Assembly (NCBI GenBank): GCA_027486415.1
Contig: JAIXPC010000011.1
Span: 479,411-543,410, forward strand
Direction: 5' to 3'
DNA from: Sphingomonadales bacterium
GTDB taxonomy: Bacteria; Pseudomonadota; Alphaproteobacteria; Sphingomonadales; Sphingomonadaceae
Length of the DNA: 64,000 nucleotides
Under the pieces are notes generated by a model that saw only the letters and a program-made list of their open reading frames with translations, had not been told where the DNA came from and did not search any database. A program made the position numbers and the translations under genes. Positions 10,915 through 20,318 of this stretch are shown here, piece by piece (positions within the stretch are counted from its first letter, which is position 1; the number at the start of each line of letters is the position of its first letter).

Positions 10915-12549
10915 TCAGCGCCGGACGAGCGCGGTTGACGGCGAGCCCAGTTGCCGGGGTGCCACCCCTTCGGATTCGAGGCGGCGGGACTGGTGGCGAT
11001 GGAGCGCCAGCACGGCGACAGCGATGGTGAAGATCAGGTAGTTGTTGTCGGCAAAGCTGATCACATAGGCCGAGATGATGAAGTTGATCAGCGACAGCGC
11101 CAGCGCCCCGCCCCATTCCTCAAGCTCGTCACTGGCCCGCATGAAGGTCATCACGCCCAGCCAGGCGATGCGGGCGAGGCAGCCCATGAAACCGATGAAG
11201 CCGAGCGGCCCGACGCCAACCAGCAGGTTGATGTAGTAGGAATCGACGATGGCGATGCCCTTGTTGGAAACGGCGCCAACTTCCGGCAGCGCGATGCCCA
11301 TGCCGACGCCGATCGGGTTCTTGGCCACGGCCCGCCACGCCCCGGCCCATTGCTGATCGCGCACGGCGTTGCTGCCGGCGTGTTGCGATCCGCCGATCGT
11401 GTACATCTGCAGGCGGTGGCTGCCGGCGATGGCACCCGCCATGCCCGCAATCCCCAGCATCACCAGCGCCACCATGATGCCGGGTTTCAGCGCGTCGCCC
11501 CGTTTGCGGAAGAACAGCATGCGGATCATGATCATGCCGCCATAGCCGAACAGCGAAACGAACATGGCGATGAAGGCGGTGCGGGCGTTGCAGAACCACA
11601 CGGCCTGCAGGATCAGCGGGATCATCAGGATCGCCAGCGCGCGTTTCCACCCCCGCATCCGCCACATTTCATACAGCAAGGGCGGGATGATGATGCCAAG
11701 ATACTGGCTGTAATAGAGCACGATGCCGAAGGTGGCGCGCACGCGATAACGGCCGTCGCCAATGCGGGCCTGCGGCGACATATAGACTTCCAGCAGTTCG
11801 GAATCGACGCGGAAGAACGAGGGCAGATAGCCGAACCACGGCGGCCGCTGCATGAAATTCTCAAGGATCGCCACCAGGAAGGTGAAGATGCCGGCATAGA
11901 CCAGCACGCGCGCCAGCCTGGGCACCATGCGGATATCGGCAAACAGCCAGGCCGCCGCGATCATCGCGGACAGATCGAGCACCGTCTGCATGATCTCATA
12001 GGAAATCACGTCCACCGGCTGCGGCGACAGCGGCAGCACGACGACTTCCATCACCATGAACAGGCCATAGAGCCTGAGTGCGATCTTGTCGTAACCGACC
12101 AGTTCGACCACCTTGCGGCGGGCTTCGGCGATCTGCGGGAAATGGGTGAGCATCACCACCAGCATCACCGCCAGGATCAGTCGCGGCGGTGTCACCCACG
12201 GCAGGCCGGGAATGGCGACGGCAACGTAGGTCGGCCACGCCACCATCAGGAACATGTAGGTCGACAGCAGTTTCCAGAACGGTGCCTGATCGGCCTTTTC
12301 CACATCCGGCAGCAGCCAGAGGCCCAGCAGCGCCATCACCGCGATGGGAAAGCCGACAAAGCGGAATGCCAGCGTCCCGCCGATAGCCACCAGGAAGCCG
12401 GTGTACATGGTCAGGAACACGCCCAGGATGGCAAAGGCCAGCACCAGCAGCTTCCACCACGGCCGGTGATGCAGGCTGTTGTATTGCGGCAGGATGCGCG
12501 ATGATTTGCGATCCATTGCGGCGCGCGTGGCGAACATGGCCGCGCTCAT
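10915..12549 (-). CDS. O-antigen ligase/polymerase-like integral membrane protein
   Basis: Polytopic membrane protein with roughly ten or more hydrophobic segments, beginning around WWKLLVLAFAILGVFL. A large soluble loop follows mid-protein and contains GSNAVRDQQWAGAWRAVAKNP and NPIGVGMG, resembling the periplasmic loop of Wzy/WaaL family proteins (the W-x-x-A...NP-x-G-x-G pattern). It probably polymerises or ligates a surface polysaccharide. The start is uncertain: ATG codons at 12549 and 12516 are both possible and neither has a strong ribosome site; the frame is open to 12636. It converges with the beta-helix gene, with a ten-base gap. Confidence 0.75.
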   Translation of the reverse strand: MSAAMFATRAAMDRKSSRILPQYNSLHHRPWWKLLVLAFAILGVFLTMYTGFLVAIGGTLAFRFVGFPIAVMALLGLWLLPDVEKADQAPFWKLLSTYMFLMVAWPTYVAVAIPGLPWVTPPRLILAVMLVVMLTHFPQIAEARRKVVELVGYDKIALRLYGLFMVMEVVVLPLSPQPVDVISYEIMQTVLDLSAMIAAAWLFADIRMVPRLARVLVYAGIFTFLVAILENFMQRPPWFGYLPSFFRVDSELLEVYMSPQARIGDGRYRVRATFGIVLYYSQYLGIIIPPLLYEMWRMRGWKRALAILMIPLILQAVWFCNARTAFIAMFVSLFGYGGMIMIRMLFFRKRGDALKPGIMVALVMLGIAGMAGAIAGSHRLQMYTIGGSQHAGSNAVRDQQWAGAWRAVAKNPIGVGMGIALPEVGAVSNKGIAIVDSYYINLLVGVGPLGFIGFMGCLARIAWLGVMTFMRASDELEEWGGALALSLINFIISAYVISFADNNYLIFTIAVAVLALHRHQSRRLESEGVAPRQLGSPSTALVRR

Positions 12550-12673
12550 GCCGCGCTGCCCGCCCGAATGCCGAAATGCTGCAAAGCCACGCCCATCATC
12601 CACCCAGATACGGCCGGCACCCGCCAGCGTTGCCAAACCGTATCAAAGCCGCAATGGGCGGGCAAGAACGCGA

Positions 12674-13459
12674 TTAACCCTGCCGCTCCAGCATCATCAG
12701 CTTGATGTCGGCAATCGCCTTGGCCGGATTGAGGCCCTTGGGGCAGACATTGGCGCAGTTCATGATGGTGTGGCAGCGATAGAGGCGGAATGGATCCTCC
12801 AGCGCATCGAGGCGCTCGCCGGTCATCTCGTCACGGCTGTCGGCCAGCCAGCGATAGGCCTGCAGCAGCACGGCCGGGCCAAGGAACTTGTCGCTGTTCC
12901 ACCAATAGGACGGGCACGAGGTCGAGCAGCAGGCGCACAGGATGCACTCGTACAAGCCATCCAGCTTTTCGCGCTCCTCTGGCGATTGCAGCCGCTCCTC
13001 GCCCGACGGCGCCGGGGTCACGGTCTGCAGCCACGGCTTGATCGAGGCATATTGGGCGTAGAAGGTGCTGAAATCCGGCACCAGGTCCTTGATCACCGCC
13101 ATGTGCGGCAGCGGCGTGATGACCACGTCGCCCTTCACGTCGGCAATCGGCTTGGTGCAGGCCAGCGTGTTCGATCCGTCGATGTTCATCGAGCAGGATC
13201 CGCAGATGCCTTCCCGGCACGAGCGGCGGAAGGTGAGCGTGGGATCAACCTCGTTCTTGATCTTGATCAGCGCATCCAGAACCATCGGACCGGTGGCATC
13301 CAGATCAAGGCTGTAGCTGTCATAACGCGGGTTTTCGCCGTCGTCCGGGTTCCAGCGATAGATCCTGAACTGCTTGGTGCGCGACGCCCCGGCCGGCGCG
13401 GCATAGGTCTTGCCGGTGTCCTTGATGACACTGTTGGGCGGGAGGGAAAATTCAGCCAT
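12674..13459 (-). CDS. sdhB: Succinate dehydrogenase iron-sulfur subunit
   Basis: Electron-transfer subunit of complex II, 261 residues, carrying three Fe-S clusters between SdhA flavin and the membrane quinone site. The [2Fe-2S] motif CREGICGSC, the [4Fe-4S] motif CILCACC...C and the [3Fe-4S] motif [12 protein letters not shown] are all intact. The ATG at 13459 has AAGGA seven bases upstream; a GTG immediately before it is less well spaced. It is the last gene of the sdhC-sdhD-sdhA-sdhB operon. Confidence 0.97.
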   Translation of the reverse strand: MAEFSLPPNSVIKDTGKTYAAPAGASRTKQFRIYRWNPDDGENPRYDSYSLDLDATGPMVLDALIKIKNEVDPTLTFRRSCREGICGSCSMNIDGSNTLACTKPIADVKGDVVITPLPHMAVIKDLVPDFSTFYAQYASIKPWLQTVTPAPSGEERLQSPEEREKLDGLYECILCACCSTSCPSYWWNSDKFLGPAVLLQAYRWLADSRDEMTGERLDALEDPFRLYRCHTIMNCANVCPKGLNPAKAIADIKLMMLERQG

Positions 13460-13503
13460 CACTCATTCCTTGAAGCGTCAAGCGCACCGCAGTCTCGCGG
13501 CGA

Positions 13504-15291
13504 TCAATAGGTCCGCGCCTTGGGCTTGATATATTCGATCTCGTCCGACAGCGTGTAGGTGTGCACCGGGCGCTGGGCGAGTTCGACGCCGCCATCGCGG
13601 AACCAGCCAAGGCTGTGCACCATCCACTTGTCGTCGTCGCGGTTGGGGAAATCCTCGTGCATGTGGGCGCCGCGGCTTTCGTGGCGGGCCTGCGCCATGT
13701 GCATGGTCAGCACGGCCTGGCCGATCATGTTGTCAAGCTCCAGCGTCTCGATCAGATCGGTGTTGAAGACGAGGCTGCGATCGGTGGTGCCGATATCGGC
13801 CATGCGCTGATAGACGGCGTCGATCTTGCGGACACCTTCATCGAGGATCTCGCTGGTGCGGAACACGCCGGCATTGGCCTGCATCGTCTTCTGCATGGCC
13901 AGGCGCACTTCGGCAGTGCTGGAACCGCCCTTGGCATGGCGGAAGCCGTCGAGGCGGCCCAGCGCGAAATCGGCATTGTCCTTCGGCAGCGGCGCGTGGG
14001 CGCTGCCGCTCTTCTGAATGGCGGCGACCCGGTGCGCGGTGGCCCGGCCAAAGACGACGAGATCAATGAGGCTGTTCGACCCCAGGCGATTGGCACCGTG
14101 GACCGACACGCAGGCGGCTTCACCCACCGCGAACAGGCCGGGCACCACGCTGTCGGGATTGCCATCCTTCAGGGTGACGACCTCGCCGTGATAATTGGTC
14201 GGGATGCCGCCCATGTTGTAGTGGACGGTCGGCACCACCGGGATCGGCGCCTTGGTGACATCGACGCCGGCAAACACCTTGGCGGTTTCGGAAATGCCGG
14301 GCAGCCGCTGGTGCAGCACATCGGCATCGATGTGATTGAGGTGCAGGTGGATGTGATCGCCTTCGGCCCCCACGCCGCGGCCTTCGCGGATTTCCATCGC
14401 CATCGAACGGCTGACAACGTCGCGGCTGGCGAGGTCCTTGGCCGACGGGGCATAGCGTTCCATGAAGCGCTCACCGGCCGAGTTGGTGAGATAGCCACCC
14501 TCCCCGCGTGCGCCTTCGGTGATCAGCACGCCGGCACCATAGATGCCGGTGGGGTGGAACTGCACGAACTCCATGTCCTGCATGGCAACGCCGGCACGGA
14601 TCGCCATGCCGCCACCGTCGCCGGTGGAGGTGTGGGCCGACGTGGCGGAGAAATAGCAGCGGCCATAGCCACCGGTGGCCAGCACGGTCTGGTGGCTGCG
14701 GAAACGGTGGATGCTGCCATCTTCCATGTTGATGGCGATGACGCCCTTGCACTCACCGTTCACCATGATCAGGTCGATGGCGAAATATTCGATGTAGAAA
14801 TCGGCGCTGTACTTCAGGCTCTGCTGATAGAGCGCGTGCAGCATGGCGTGGCCGGTGCGGTCAGCCGCGGCGCAGGTGCGCTGCGCGGCGGGCCCGGCGC
14901 CCATGTTCTGCATCATGCCGCCGAACGGGCGCTGATAAATGCGCCCTTCCTCGGTGCGGCTGAACGGCACGCCGAAATGTTCCAGCTCGTAAACGGCGGC
15001 GGGCGCCTCGCGGCAAAGATACTCGATCGCATCCTGGTCGCCCAGCCAGTCCGACCCCTTCACGGTGTCGTACATATGCCACGTCCAGTGATCGGGGCCC
15101 ATGTTGCCCAATGCGGCCGCGATGCCGCCCTGCGCCGCGACCGTGTGACTGCGGGTGGGGAAGACCTTGGTGATGCAGGCGGTTTTCAGGCCGGCTTCGG
15201 CGATGCCCATGGCAGCGCGCAGGCCAGAGCCCCCTGCCCCCACGACAACGGCATCATAGACATGATCGATGATCTGATAGGCTTGCGGCAC
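13504..15291 (-). CDS. sdhA: Succinate dehydrogenase flavoprotein subunit
   Basis: Catalytic subunit that oxidises succinate to fumarate with covalently bound FAD, 595 residues. The FAD-binding N terminus ([13 protein letters not shown]), the flavin-linked histidine in the SHTVAAQGG motif, and the substrate-binding [11 protein letters not shown] segment with its arginines are present. The C-terminal [12 protein letters not shown] tail is typical. Position in the operon is between sdhD (20 bases upstream) and sdhB. Confidence 0.97.
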   Translation of the reverse strand: MPQAYQIIDHVYDAVVVGAGGSGLRAAMGIAEAGLKTACITKVFPTRSHTVAAQGGIAAALGNMGPDHWTWHMYDTVKGSDWLGDQDAIEYLCREAPAAVYELEHFGVPFSRTEEGRIYQRPFGGMMQNMGAGPAAQRTCAAADRTGHAMLHALYQQSLKYSADFYIEYFAIDLIMVNGECKGVIAINMEDGSIHRFRSHQTVLATGGYGRCYFSATSAHTSTGDGGGMAIRAGVAMQDMEFVQFHPTGIYGAGVLITEGARGEGGYLTNSAGERFMERYAPSAKDLASRDVVSRSMAMEIREGRGVGAEGDHIHLHLNHIDADVLHQRLPGISETAKVFAGVDVTKAPIPVVPTVHYNMGGIPTNYHGEVVTLKDGNPDSVVPGLFAVGEAACVSVHGANRLGSNSLIDLVVFGRATAHRVAAIQKSGSAHAPLPKDNADFALGRLDGFRHAKGGSSTAEVRLAMQKTMQANAGVFRTSEILDEGVRKIDAVYQRMADIGTTDRSLVFNTDLIETLELDNMIGQAVLTMHMAQARHESRGAHMHEDFPNRDDDKWMVHSLGWFRDGGVELAQRPVHTYTLSDEIEYIKPKARTY

Positions 15292-15311
15292 GATATGTTC
15301 CTGTCAGCAGG

Positions 15312-15695
15312 TCAGGCGGCGGCCAGGGCGATCTTCAGCACCGAGAACAGTGCCAGCGCCCCGAGCGCGAATGTGTAGAAGTTGAGCGCGATGAGGGCGA
15401 TGACGCGCTTTGCCCCATGCAGATAATCTTCGAGCATGACCTGCACGCCGAGGCGGAAGTGCCAGAAGACCGAGACGATCAGCAGGCACAGCGGCACGGC
15501 AACCAGCGGCTGGCGCACCCACAGCGCCGCGCTGGAATAATCCAGGCTGGGCAGGCGGGCGAGGCTGAAGATGAACCACAGCACGAGCGCGAGGTTGGAC
15601 ACGGCGGTGACGCGTTGCAGCCACCAGTGGTGGACAACGCCGCCACCCGCAGCGCCGAGACCGCGGACCCGGCCAAGCGGAGTTCCGTTGCCCAT
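15312..15695 (-). CDS. sdhD: Succinate dehydrogenase membrane anchor subunit
   Basis: 127-residue membrane anchor with three hydrophobic helices (about residues 28-46, 60-80 and 96-120) that together with SdhC forms the quinone- and heme-binding part of complex II. The HFRLGVQVMLEDYLHG segment contains the conserved histidine and the Asp-Tyr pair near the quinone site (R/H..DY pattern). The start follows the sdhC stop by two bases and the gene lies directly upstream of sdhA. Confidence 0.93.
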   Translation of the reverse strand: MGNGTPLGRVRGLGAAGGGVVHHWWLQRVTAVSNLALVLWFIFSLARLPSLDYSSAALWVRQPLVAVPLCLLIVSVFWHFRLGVQVMLEDYLHGAKRVIALIALNFYTFALGALALFSVLKIALAAA

Positions 15696-15697
15696 GA

Positions 15698-16123
15698 TCA
15701 GTAACCCCTGCCCAGAAGAAGAAACGCCCAGAATGCCAGCGTGGCGAGCGTGGAGACGACAAACGTGCCCTGCGCCATGCGGCGCGAGGTGACGAGATCG
15801 AGGCCCTCACCCGAATCCATGATCAGGTGGCGCACCCCGCTGGCGATATGCTGGAACACCACCCAGGTCAGGCCGATGCCGACGATGGCACCGAATGGCG
15901 AGATGACGATGCCCTGAAACACGCGATAATAGTCGGGGCCGCTGGCCAGCGCCGCCAGCCACCAGGCAAAGATCAGCACCGCCCCGAAAGCGAGGGCATG
16001 GCCTGTGACGCGGTGCATGATCGAAACCGCCATGTGCACCCGCCATTTCCAGATGCTGAGGTGCGGCGACAGCGGGCGCGGCTGGCCGGCTCCCGGTGGC
16101 GGCGCGATCGGACGTGTGGCCAT
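15698..16123 (-). CDS. sdhC: Succinate dehydrogenase cytochrome b556 subunit
   Basis: 141-residue cytochrome b subunit of complex II with three membrane helices. The diagnostic N-terminal stretch RPLSPHLSIWKW and the SIMHRVTGHAL signature are present, and the heme-ligand histidine is in HIASGVRHLIMD. The ATG at 16123 gives MATRPIAPPPG; the longer frame to 16150 is not family-like. This is the first gene of the sdh operon; its promoter should be in 16124-16225. Confidence 0.94.
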   Translation of the reverse strand: MATRPIAPPPGAGQPRPLSPHLSIWKWRVHMAVSIMHRVTGHALAFGAVLIFAWWLAALASGPDYYRVFQGIVISPFGAIVGIGLTWVVFQHIASGVRHLIMDSGEGLDLVTSRRMAQGTFVVSTLATLAFWAFLLLGRGY

Positions 16124-16225
16124 GGTCTTCCTCTTGATTCCCCCTTGCACCCCTGTGCCGGAGGGTGGTCTTGCCGCCTTTCATAACGTGCTGGCGCTGC
16201 GGTGCAACAGACGCTTCAAACAGTC

Positions 16226-16678
16226 TCAGGTGGCGTTTTCGTCAGGGCCGCACTGGATCAGCACGGTGCGCTCCAGCCCGGCATAGCGGTGAACGAGCGC
16301 ATCGCGGTAACTGTCGTCGGCCATCATGGCGAGGAAATGCTGGCGGCTGGGGTAGCGCACCAGCAGCAGCTTGTCCCAGTCCGCTTCGGGCGTGCCGGCA
16401 GCGCCGATGAAGACCTGTTCGCAGGGGCCGTCATACAGCACCTGCGCTTCGGAAACGCCAGCCACCGCCACCGTGAAGGCATGCTGGTAGCGGGCATAGG
16501 CCTCCTGCCCCGAACAGGGCGCCATGCCCAATTCGGGCGGATAGTTCGCGGTTGTCCGGAACTTCAGCAGGTTCATCATCACCACGGGCCCGTCGCGGCC
16601 GGAATCGCGAAGGGCACGCACCTGGTCGCGGGTGGGATCGATGCCGGCATCGTGATTGGCGTGGGTGGGAATGGCCAT
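16226..16678 (-). CDS. DUF1330-type small protein
   Basis: About 150 residues with the recognisable DUF1330 / dimeric alpha-beta barrel pattern: VVMMNLLKF at about residue 36-44, a central YDGPCEQVFIG strand, WDKLLLVRYPS and a C-terminal helix-strand ending VLIQCGP. Family members are small homodimers of unknown or diverse function. The ATG at 16678 is chosen because the domain begins shortly after it. It diverges from the P450 gene at 16762 with an 83-base gap that could hold both promoters, so a shared role or regulator is possible. Confidence 0.75.
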   Translation of the reverse strand: MAIPTHANHDAGIDPTRDQVRALRDSGRDGPVVMMNLLKFRTTANYPPELGMAPCSGQEAYARYQHAFTVAVAGVSEAQVLYDGPCEQVFIGAAGTPEADWDKLLLVRYPSRQHFLAMMADDSYRDALVHRYAGLERTVLIQCGPDENAT

Positions 16679-16761
16679 GGCTGGGGACTCGCGCTGCGTG
16701 ATGTTCCAGCGTAGCATCGTGGGAACGACCGCCAAGAGGCGGCGCTGCTGGGGAGGATCGG

Positions 16762-17994
16762 ATGGCGACGGTTGCTGCAACCCCTGATGTGCCGGTATCG
16801 GCCATCGATGTGTCGGACGCGACGCTTTATGCCAACGACAGCTGGCGGCCAGTGTTTGCCCGGCTGCGCGCCGAGGCGCCGGTGCATCATCAACCGCACA
16901 GCCCGTTCGGGCCATACTGGTCGGTCTGCACCCATGCCGACATCATGGCGGTGGAGGCGCGGCCGGACATATTCTCCAGCAGCCACGAACTTGGCGGCAT
17001 CACCGTGGTCGACCTGTTTGGCGAATATAACCTGCCGCAGTTCATCGCCATGGACCGGCCGCGCCACAGCGACCAGCGCCGGGTGGTGGCGCCGGCCTTT
17101 GGCCCGTCCGAAATAGCGCGCATGGCCGTCGAGGTGCGGGCGCGCACCCGCGAACTGATCGACGGCCTGCCGATTGGCGAACAGTTTGACTGGGTGGACC
17201 GCGTCTCCATCGAGCTGACCACGGGCATGCTGGCGATCCTGTTCGATTATCCGTGGGAAAAGCGGCGTGATCTCACGCTGTGGTCAGATTGGGGCGGCGA
17301 CATCGAAGCCGCGTTGAACCCCGCCACCAAGGATATCCGCCAGCAGCACCTGATCGACATGACCCACGCGCTCGATGCGCTGATGGCCCAGCGCAAGGCC
17401 AGACCACCGTCGGGCGACCTGATCAGCGCGATGGCACACAGCGACGCCATGGGCGACATGCCGTTCCAGGAACGCACCGGCAATTACATCCTGCTGATCG
17501 TGGGCGGCAACGACACCACGCGCAATTCGATGTCGGGGCTGGTGGAGGCGTTTAACCGTTACGATGGGGAATGGGAAAAGCTGGAGGCCGATCCGTCGCT
17601 GGTGCCCAACGCCATTTCGGAAATCCTGCGCTGGCAGACGCCGCTGGCCCATATGCGGCGCACGGCGGTTGCCGATGCCGATATCGCCGGCCACGCCGTG
17701 AAAAAGGGCGACAAGATCGTGCTGTGGTACATCAGCGGCAACCGCGACGAGAGCGTGTTTCCCGATGCGGAACGCTTTGACATCACGCGGCCAAATGCCC
17801 GCCGGCACCTGTCGTTCGGTTTTGGCGTCCACCGCTGCGTCGGTGCCCGGCTGGCGGAATTGCAGATTTCGGTGCTGCTGGAGGAGTTGCTGGCCCGGAA
17901 GATCTTCCCGCGCCAGGTTGGCCCCGCAGCCTATGTCGCGCAATGTTTCGTGCATGGATTCAAGTCCCTGCCAGTTATTCTTGAGCAACGGTGA
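16762..17994 (+). CDS. Cytochrome P450
   Basis: Soluble bacterial heme monooxygenase of 410 residues. The I-helix oxygen-activation motif GGNDTT (248-253), the ExxR pair in EILR (287-290) and the heme-cysteine loop FGFGVHRCVG (Cys359) are all intact. The I-helix followed by RNSMSG resembles the CYP153/CYP124/CYP125-type alkane, terpene and sterol hydroxylases, but subfamily assignment needs a search. No ferredoxin or ferredoxin reductase gene is adjacent. Its stop overlaps a possible GTG start of the hydrolase gene, suggesting they act in one oxidation-then-hydrolysis pathway. Confidence 0.93.
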   Translation: MATVAATPDVPVSAIDVSDATLYANDSWRPVFARLRAEAPVHHQPHSPFGPYWSVCTHADIMAVEARPDIFSSSHELGGITVVDLFGEYNLPQFIAMDRPRHSDQRRVVAPAFGPSEIARMAVEVRARTRELIDGLPIGEQFDWVDRVSIELTTGMLAILFDYPWEKRRDLTLWSDWGGDIEAALNPATKDIRQQHLIDMTHALDALMAQRKARPPSGDLISAMAHSDAMGDMPFQERTGNYILLIVGGNDTTRNSMSGLVEAFNRYDGEWEKLEADPSLVPNAISEILRWQTPLAHMRRTAVADADIAGHAVKKGDKIVLWYISGNRDESVFPDAERFDITRPNARRHLSFGFGVHRCVGARLAELQISVLLEELLARKIFPRQVGPAAYVAQCFVHGFKSLPVILEQR

Positions 17995-18008
17995 CAAGGT
18001 TGGCATTG

Positions 18009-18998
18009 ATGGGGCGACGGCAGCTGCTGGCCGCTGGCCTGGCCAGCCTGATCCCGGCGCGGCTGGCGGGCCAGACGTTGCGGCAGGGCGCGACCGCGCC
18101 CGGCATCCGCATCGCGGCCGATCGCGATGCCATGGTGAAGGTACCGGGTGGCCGCGTCTATGTGCGGATCAATGGCCGGATCGATGCGAAACGGCTGCCG
18201 ATCCTGTTCATCCACGGCGGGCCGGGCAGTTCGCACTGGGGCTGGCTGAATGCGACGGCGCTGGCCGATGATCGCGCCGTGATCCTCTATGATCAGCTCG
18301 ATTCCGGCGCATCGGACCGGCCGGGCGACCCGGCCAACTGGCACATCCCGCGCTTTCTTGACGAGATCGAGGCAATCCGCGCCCATTTTGGCATCACCCG
18401 CTGGCATGTGCTGGGCGGCAGCTGGGGCGGCACGGTGGCGCTGGAATATGGCGCGCAGGCCCCGGCGGCGCTGGCCGGGCTGGTGCTGCAGTCACCGCTG
18501 GTTTCAACCGAAGTCTGGCTGAAGGATGCCGCGATGCTGAAAGCCGGGATGCCGGCCGACGTGCGCGACCAGCTCGACCGCTGCGACACACCAGGCGCGG
18601 CCCCGGCCGCCGCATGCCAGGCGGCGACCGATGCCTTCTATGCCCGCCATGTCCGCCAGGTCATCCCGCCGCGCGCCATTTCTGCCTATCGCGATGCCCT
18701 GCCGGCGCCGTTCGCGGCCAATATCTACAATCACATGTGGGGCCGCGCCGAATTCACCGCGACTGGCACGCTGAAGGATTATGATGGCCGGCCCTTGCTG
18801 ACCAAACTGGATGGCAGGCGCACGCTGTTCGTGGCCGGCACGGATGACGAGGCGCGCCCCGAAACGGTTGCGGGGTTTGCGCGGGTCGCCGGCGCACAGT
18901 TCGCCGAAATCCCCGACGCCGCGCACAGCATCATGCTCGACAATCCAGCAGCTTATCTGGGTATTCTCAAGCCGTGGCTGAACGACCAAGACGCTTGA
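18009..18998 (+). CDS. Alpha/beta hydrolase, prolyl-iminopeptidase-like (S33)
   Basis: Alpha/beta-hydrolase of about 329 residues. The oxyanion motif HGGPGSSHW and nucleophile elbow GGSWGG (Ser) match proline iminopeptidase-like enzymes; the acid is likely in GTDDEARPET and the base in PDAAHS near the C terminus. The N terminus MGRRQLLAAGLASL with RR and a hydrophobic run suggests a Tat-type or lipoprotein-like export signal. Two starts are possible: GTG at 17991 overlapping the P450 stop, or ATG at 18009 with AAGG nine bases upstream, which I chose. Substrate is unknown. Its 3' end overlaps the convergent DUF6285 gene by about 32 bases. Confidence 0.83.
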   Translation: MGRRQLLAAGLASLIPARLAGQTLRQGATAPGIRIAADRDAMVKVPGGRVYVRINGRIDAKRLPILFIHGGPGSSHWGWLNATALADDRAVILYDQLDSGASDRPGDPANWHIPRFLDEIEAIRAHFGITRWHVLGGSWGGTVALEYGAQAPAALAGLVLQSPLVSTEVWLKDAAMLKAGMPADVRDQLDRCDTPGAAPAAACQAATDAFYARHVRQVIPPRAISAYRDALPAPFAANIYNHMWGRAEFTATGTLKDYDGRPLLTKLDGRRTLFVAGTDDEARPETVAGFARVAGAQFAEIPDAAHSIMLDNPAAYLGILKPWLNDQDA

Positions 18999-19338
18999 GC
19001 GTTGCATAGCGCGGATTGTCGACGGCGCATTTGGCGATCGCCACCTCCAGCAGCGCGTCCACCAGCCCCGGTGTCCCCTGCCCCATCGTCCCGGCGCGCA
19101 ACTGGGCGCACAGTTCGGCGCGCTGGCGGTCAAGCGGCGCGCCATGCCCGGTCACGCCTGCCAGCAGGGCCTGTTCCCGCGCCTGCGGGTCCTGCGCCAG
19201 TTCGCGGGCGACGATGGCCAGCGCGTTTTGCGCCACCTTGGCATGGAAGGCGCGGCGGCCCTTCAGGTCAGGCTCCAGTTCGGCCAGGAACAATTGCACT
19301 GCCTCGATCAGCGTGGTGGCTTCGATCTGTTCGGCCAT
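18967..19338 (-). CDS. DUF6285-like small protein
   Basis: About 123 residues, helical by composition (LIEAVQLFLAELEP, FHAKVAQNALAIVAREL, PGLVDALLEVAIAKCAVDNPRY). It resembles the DUF6285 proteins that are repeatedly found directly after phosphotransferase-family genes in acyl-CoA dehydrogenase-associated clusters; that association is from memory of the families. Start ATG 19338 overlaps the phosphotransferase stop by one base (TGATG). No catalytic motif is visible, so it may be a partner or chaperone of the kinase. Confidence 0.7.
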   Translation of the reverse strand: MAEQIEATTLIEAVQLFLAELEPDLKGRRAFHAKVAQNALAIVARELAQDPQAREQALLAGVTGHGAPLDRQRAELCAQLRAGTMGQGTPGLVDALLEVAIAKCAVDNPRYATLKRLGRSATA

Positions 19339-20318
19339 CACACGCTCCCGAATTTCAGCATGTGCATGAGGTCAAGCTCCACCTCCGACACGCGGCGGCC
19401 GATCGCGGCGCGTTCCACCGATCGCAGTCGGCCCGACACATGGTCATCACCCAGTTGCAGGCAGGCGATGCCCCATTTCAGCGTGCCCCAGACTTCCCAG
19501 AAATGGGCACGATCCCGATCGACCGCGCCGCCGCCCGCTGCTTCATAGGCGGCATAGAGCGCGTCACGTTCGCCGAAGCCACCCACCGGCTTGTCCCAGA
19601 CACCAAAGCGCCAGCTGTTGCAGCACAGCCAGCCCAGATCCTCGTGCCCGTCCCCCAGGTGCGCCAGTTCCCAATCCAGCACCGCCACCAGCCCATCGGG
19701 CGCGACCAGCAGATTGCCGGAACGGAAATCGCCGTGGACGATATGGCCTGCAGGCCGGTCCACCACCCGTTCCCTGAGCCAGGCGAAGGCCAGATCGAAC
19801 ACCGGCGAGTCGACGCCAAAGCGGCGATAATTGGCAAACATGCGTTCCAGCGATTGCGCCGTGCTGCCGGACGGCAGCGCCAGGCCTGCCGCGGCGTTCA
19901 AAGGCATGGCGTGCAGCCGGGCCAGAACCTCGGCACATTGCCGGGTCAGCACAGTGCGCGCCGGCGCAAAATCCGGCGATTTCAGCCATTTCGGTGCCAG
20001 TGCCTCGCCCGGCAGCCGCGCCATGATGAAGCCTTCGCCCAACCTATCGCCGGGTTCGAGCACGCGCACGACCTCGGCCACCGGCAATCCCGCCGCGAAG
20101 GCCAGCTGCTGCAACCGCGCCTGATCGGCACGCGGCAGGCCGCCTTCCGGCACGCTGCCCGTGGCGGCGCATTGCAGGATCAGGGGCCACAGCCTGCCAT
20201 CGGCCTTCACCGCATCAACGGCAAAGGTGGCCGAGGACGCCCCGCCCGACAATTGTTCGACGCGGGTGACGTCAGCGCCGATCAGCGCCGCCACATCGCC
20301 AGGCGTCGGCATGGCCAT
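19338..20318 (-). CDS. Aminoglycoside-phosphotransferase-like kinase family protein
   Basis: 326-residue protein kinase-like phosphotransferase (APH / ACAD10-type). The catalytic loop HGDFRSGNLL with the Asp-Asn pair and the metal-binding VAVLDWELAHLGDG (DxD/DWE) are clear; the N-lobe begins LSGGASSATFAVD. These proteins usually phosphorylate small hydroxyl compounds in acyl-CoA or choline-like catabolism rather than antibiotics, especially with a DUF6285 partner next door. One-base overlaps (TGATG) with both neighbours show a three-gene coupled unit: GNAT, kinase, DUF6285. Confidence 0.85.
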   Translation of the reverse strand: MAMPTPGDVAALIGADVTRVEQLSGGASSATFAVDAVKADGRLWPLILQCAATGSVPEGGLPRADQARLQQLAFAAGLPVAEVVRVLEPGDRLGEGFIMARLPGEALAPKWLKSPDFAPARTVLTRQCAEVLARLHAMPLNAAAGLALPSGSTAQSLERMFANYRRFGVDSPVFDLAFAWLRERVVDRPAGHIVHGDFRSGNLLVAPDGLVAVLDWELAHLGDGHEDLGWLCCNSWRFGVWDKPVGGFGERDALYAAYEAAGGGAVDRDRAHFWEVWGTLKWGIACLQLGDDHVSGRLRSVERAAIGRRVSEVELDLMHMLKFGSV

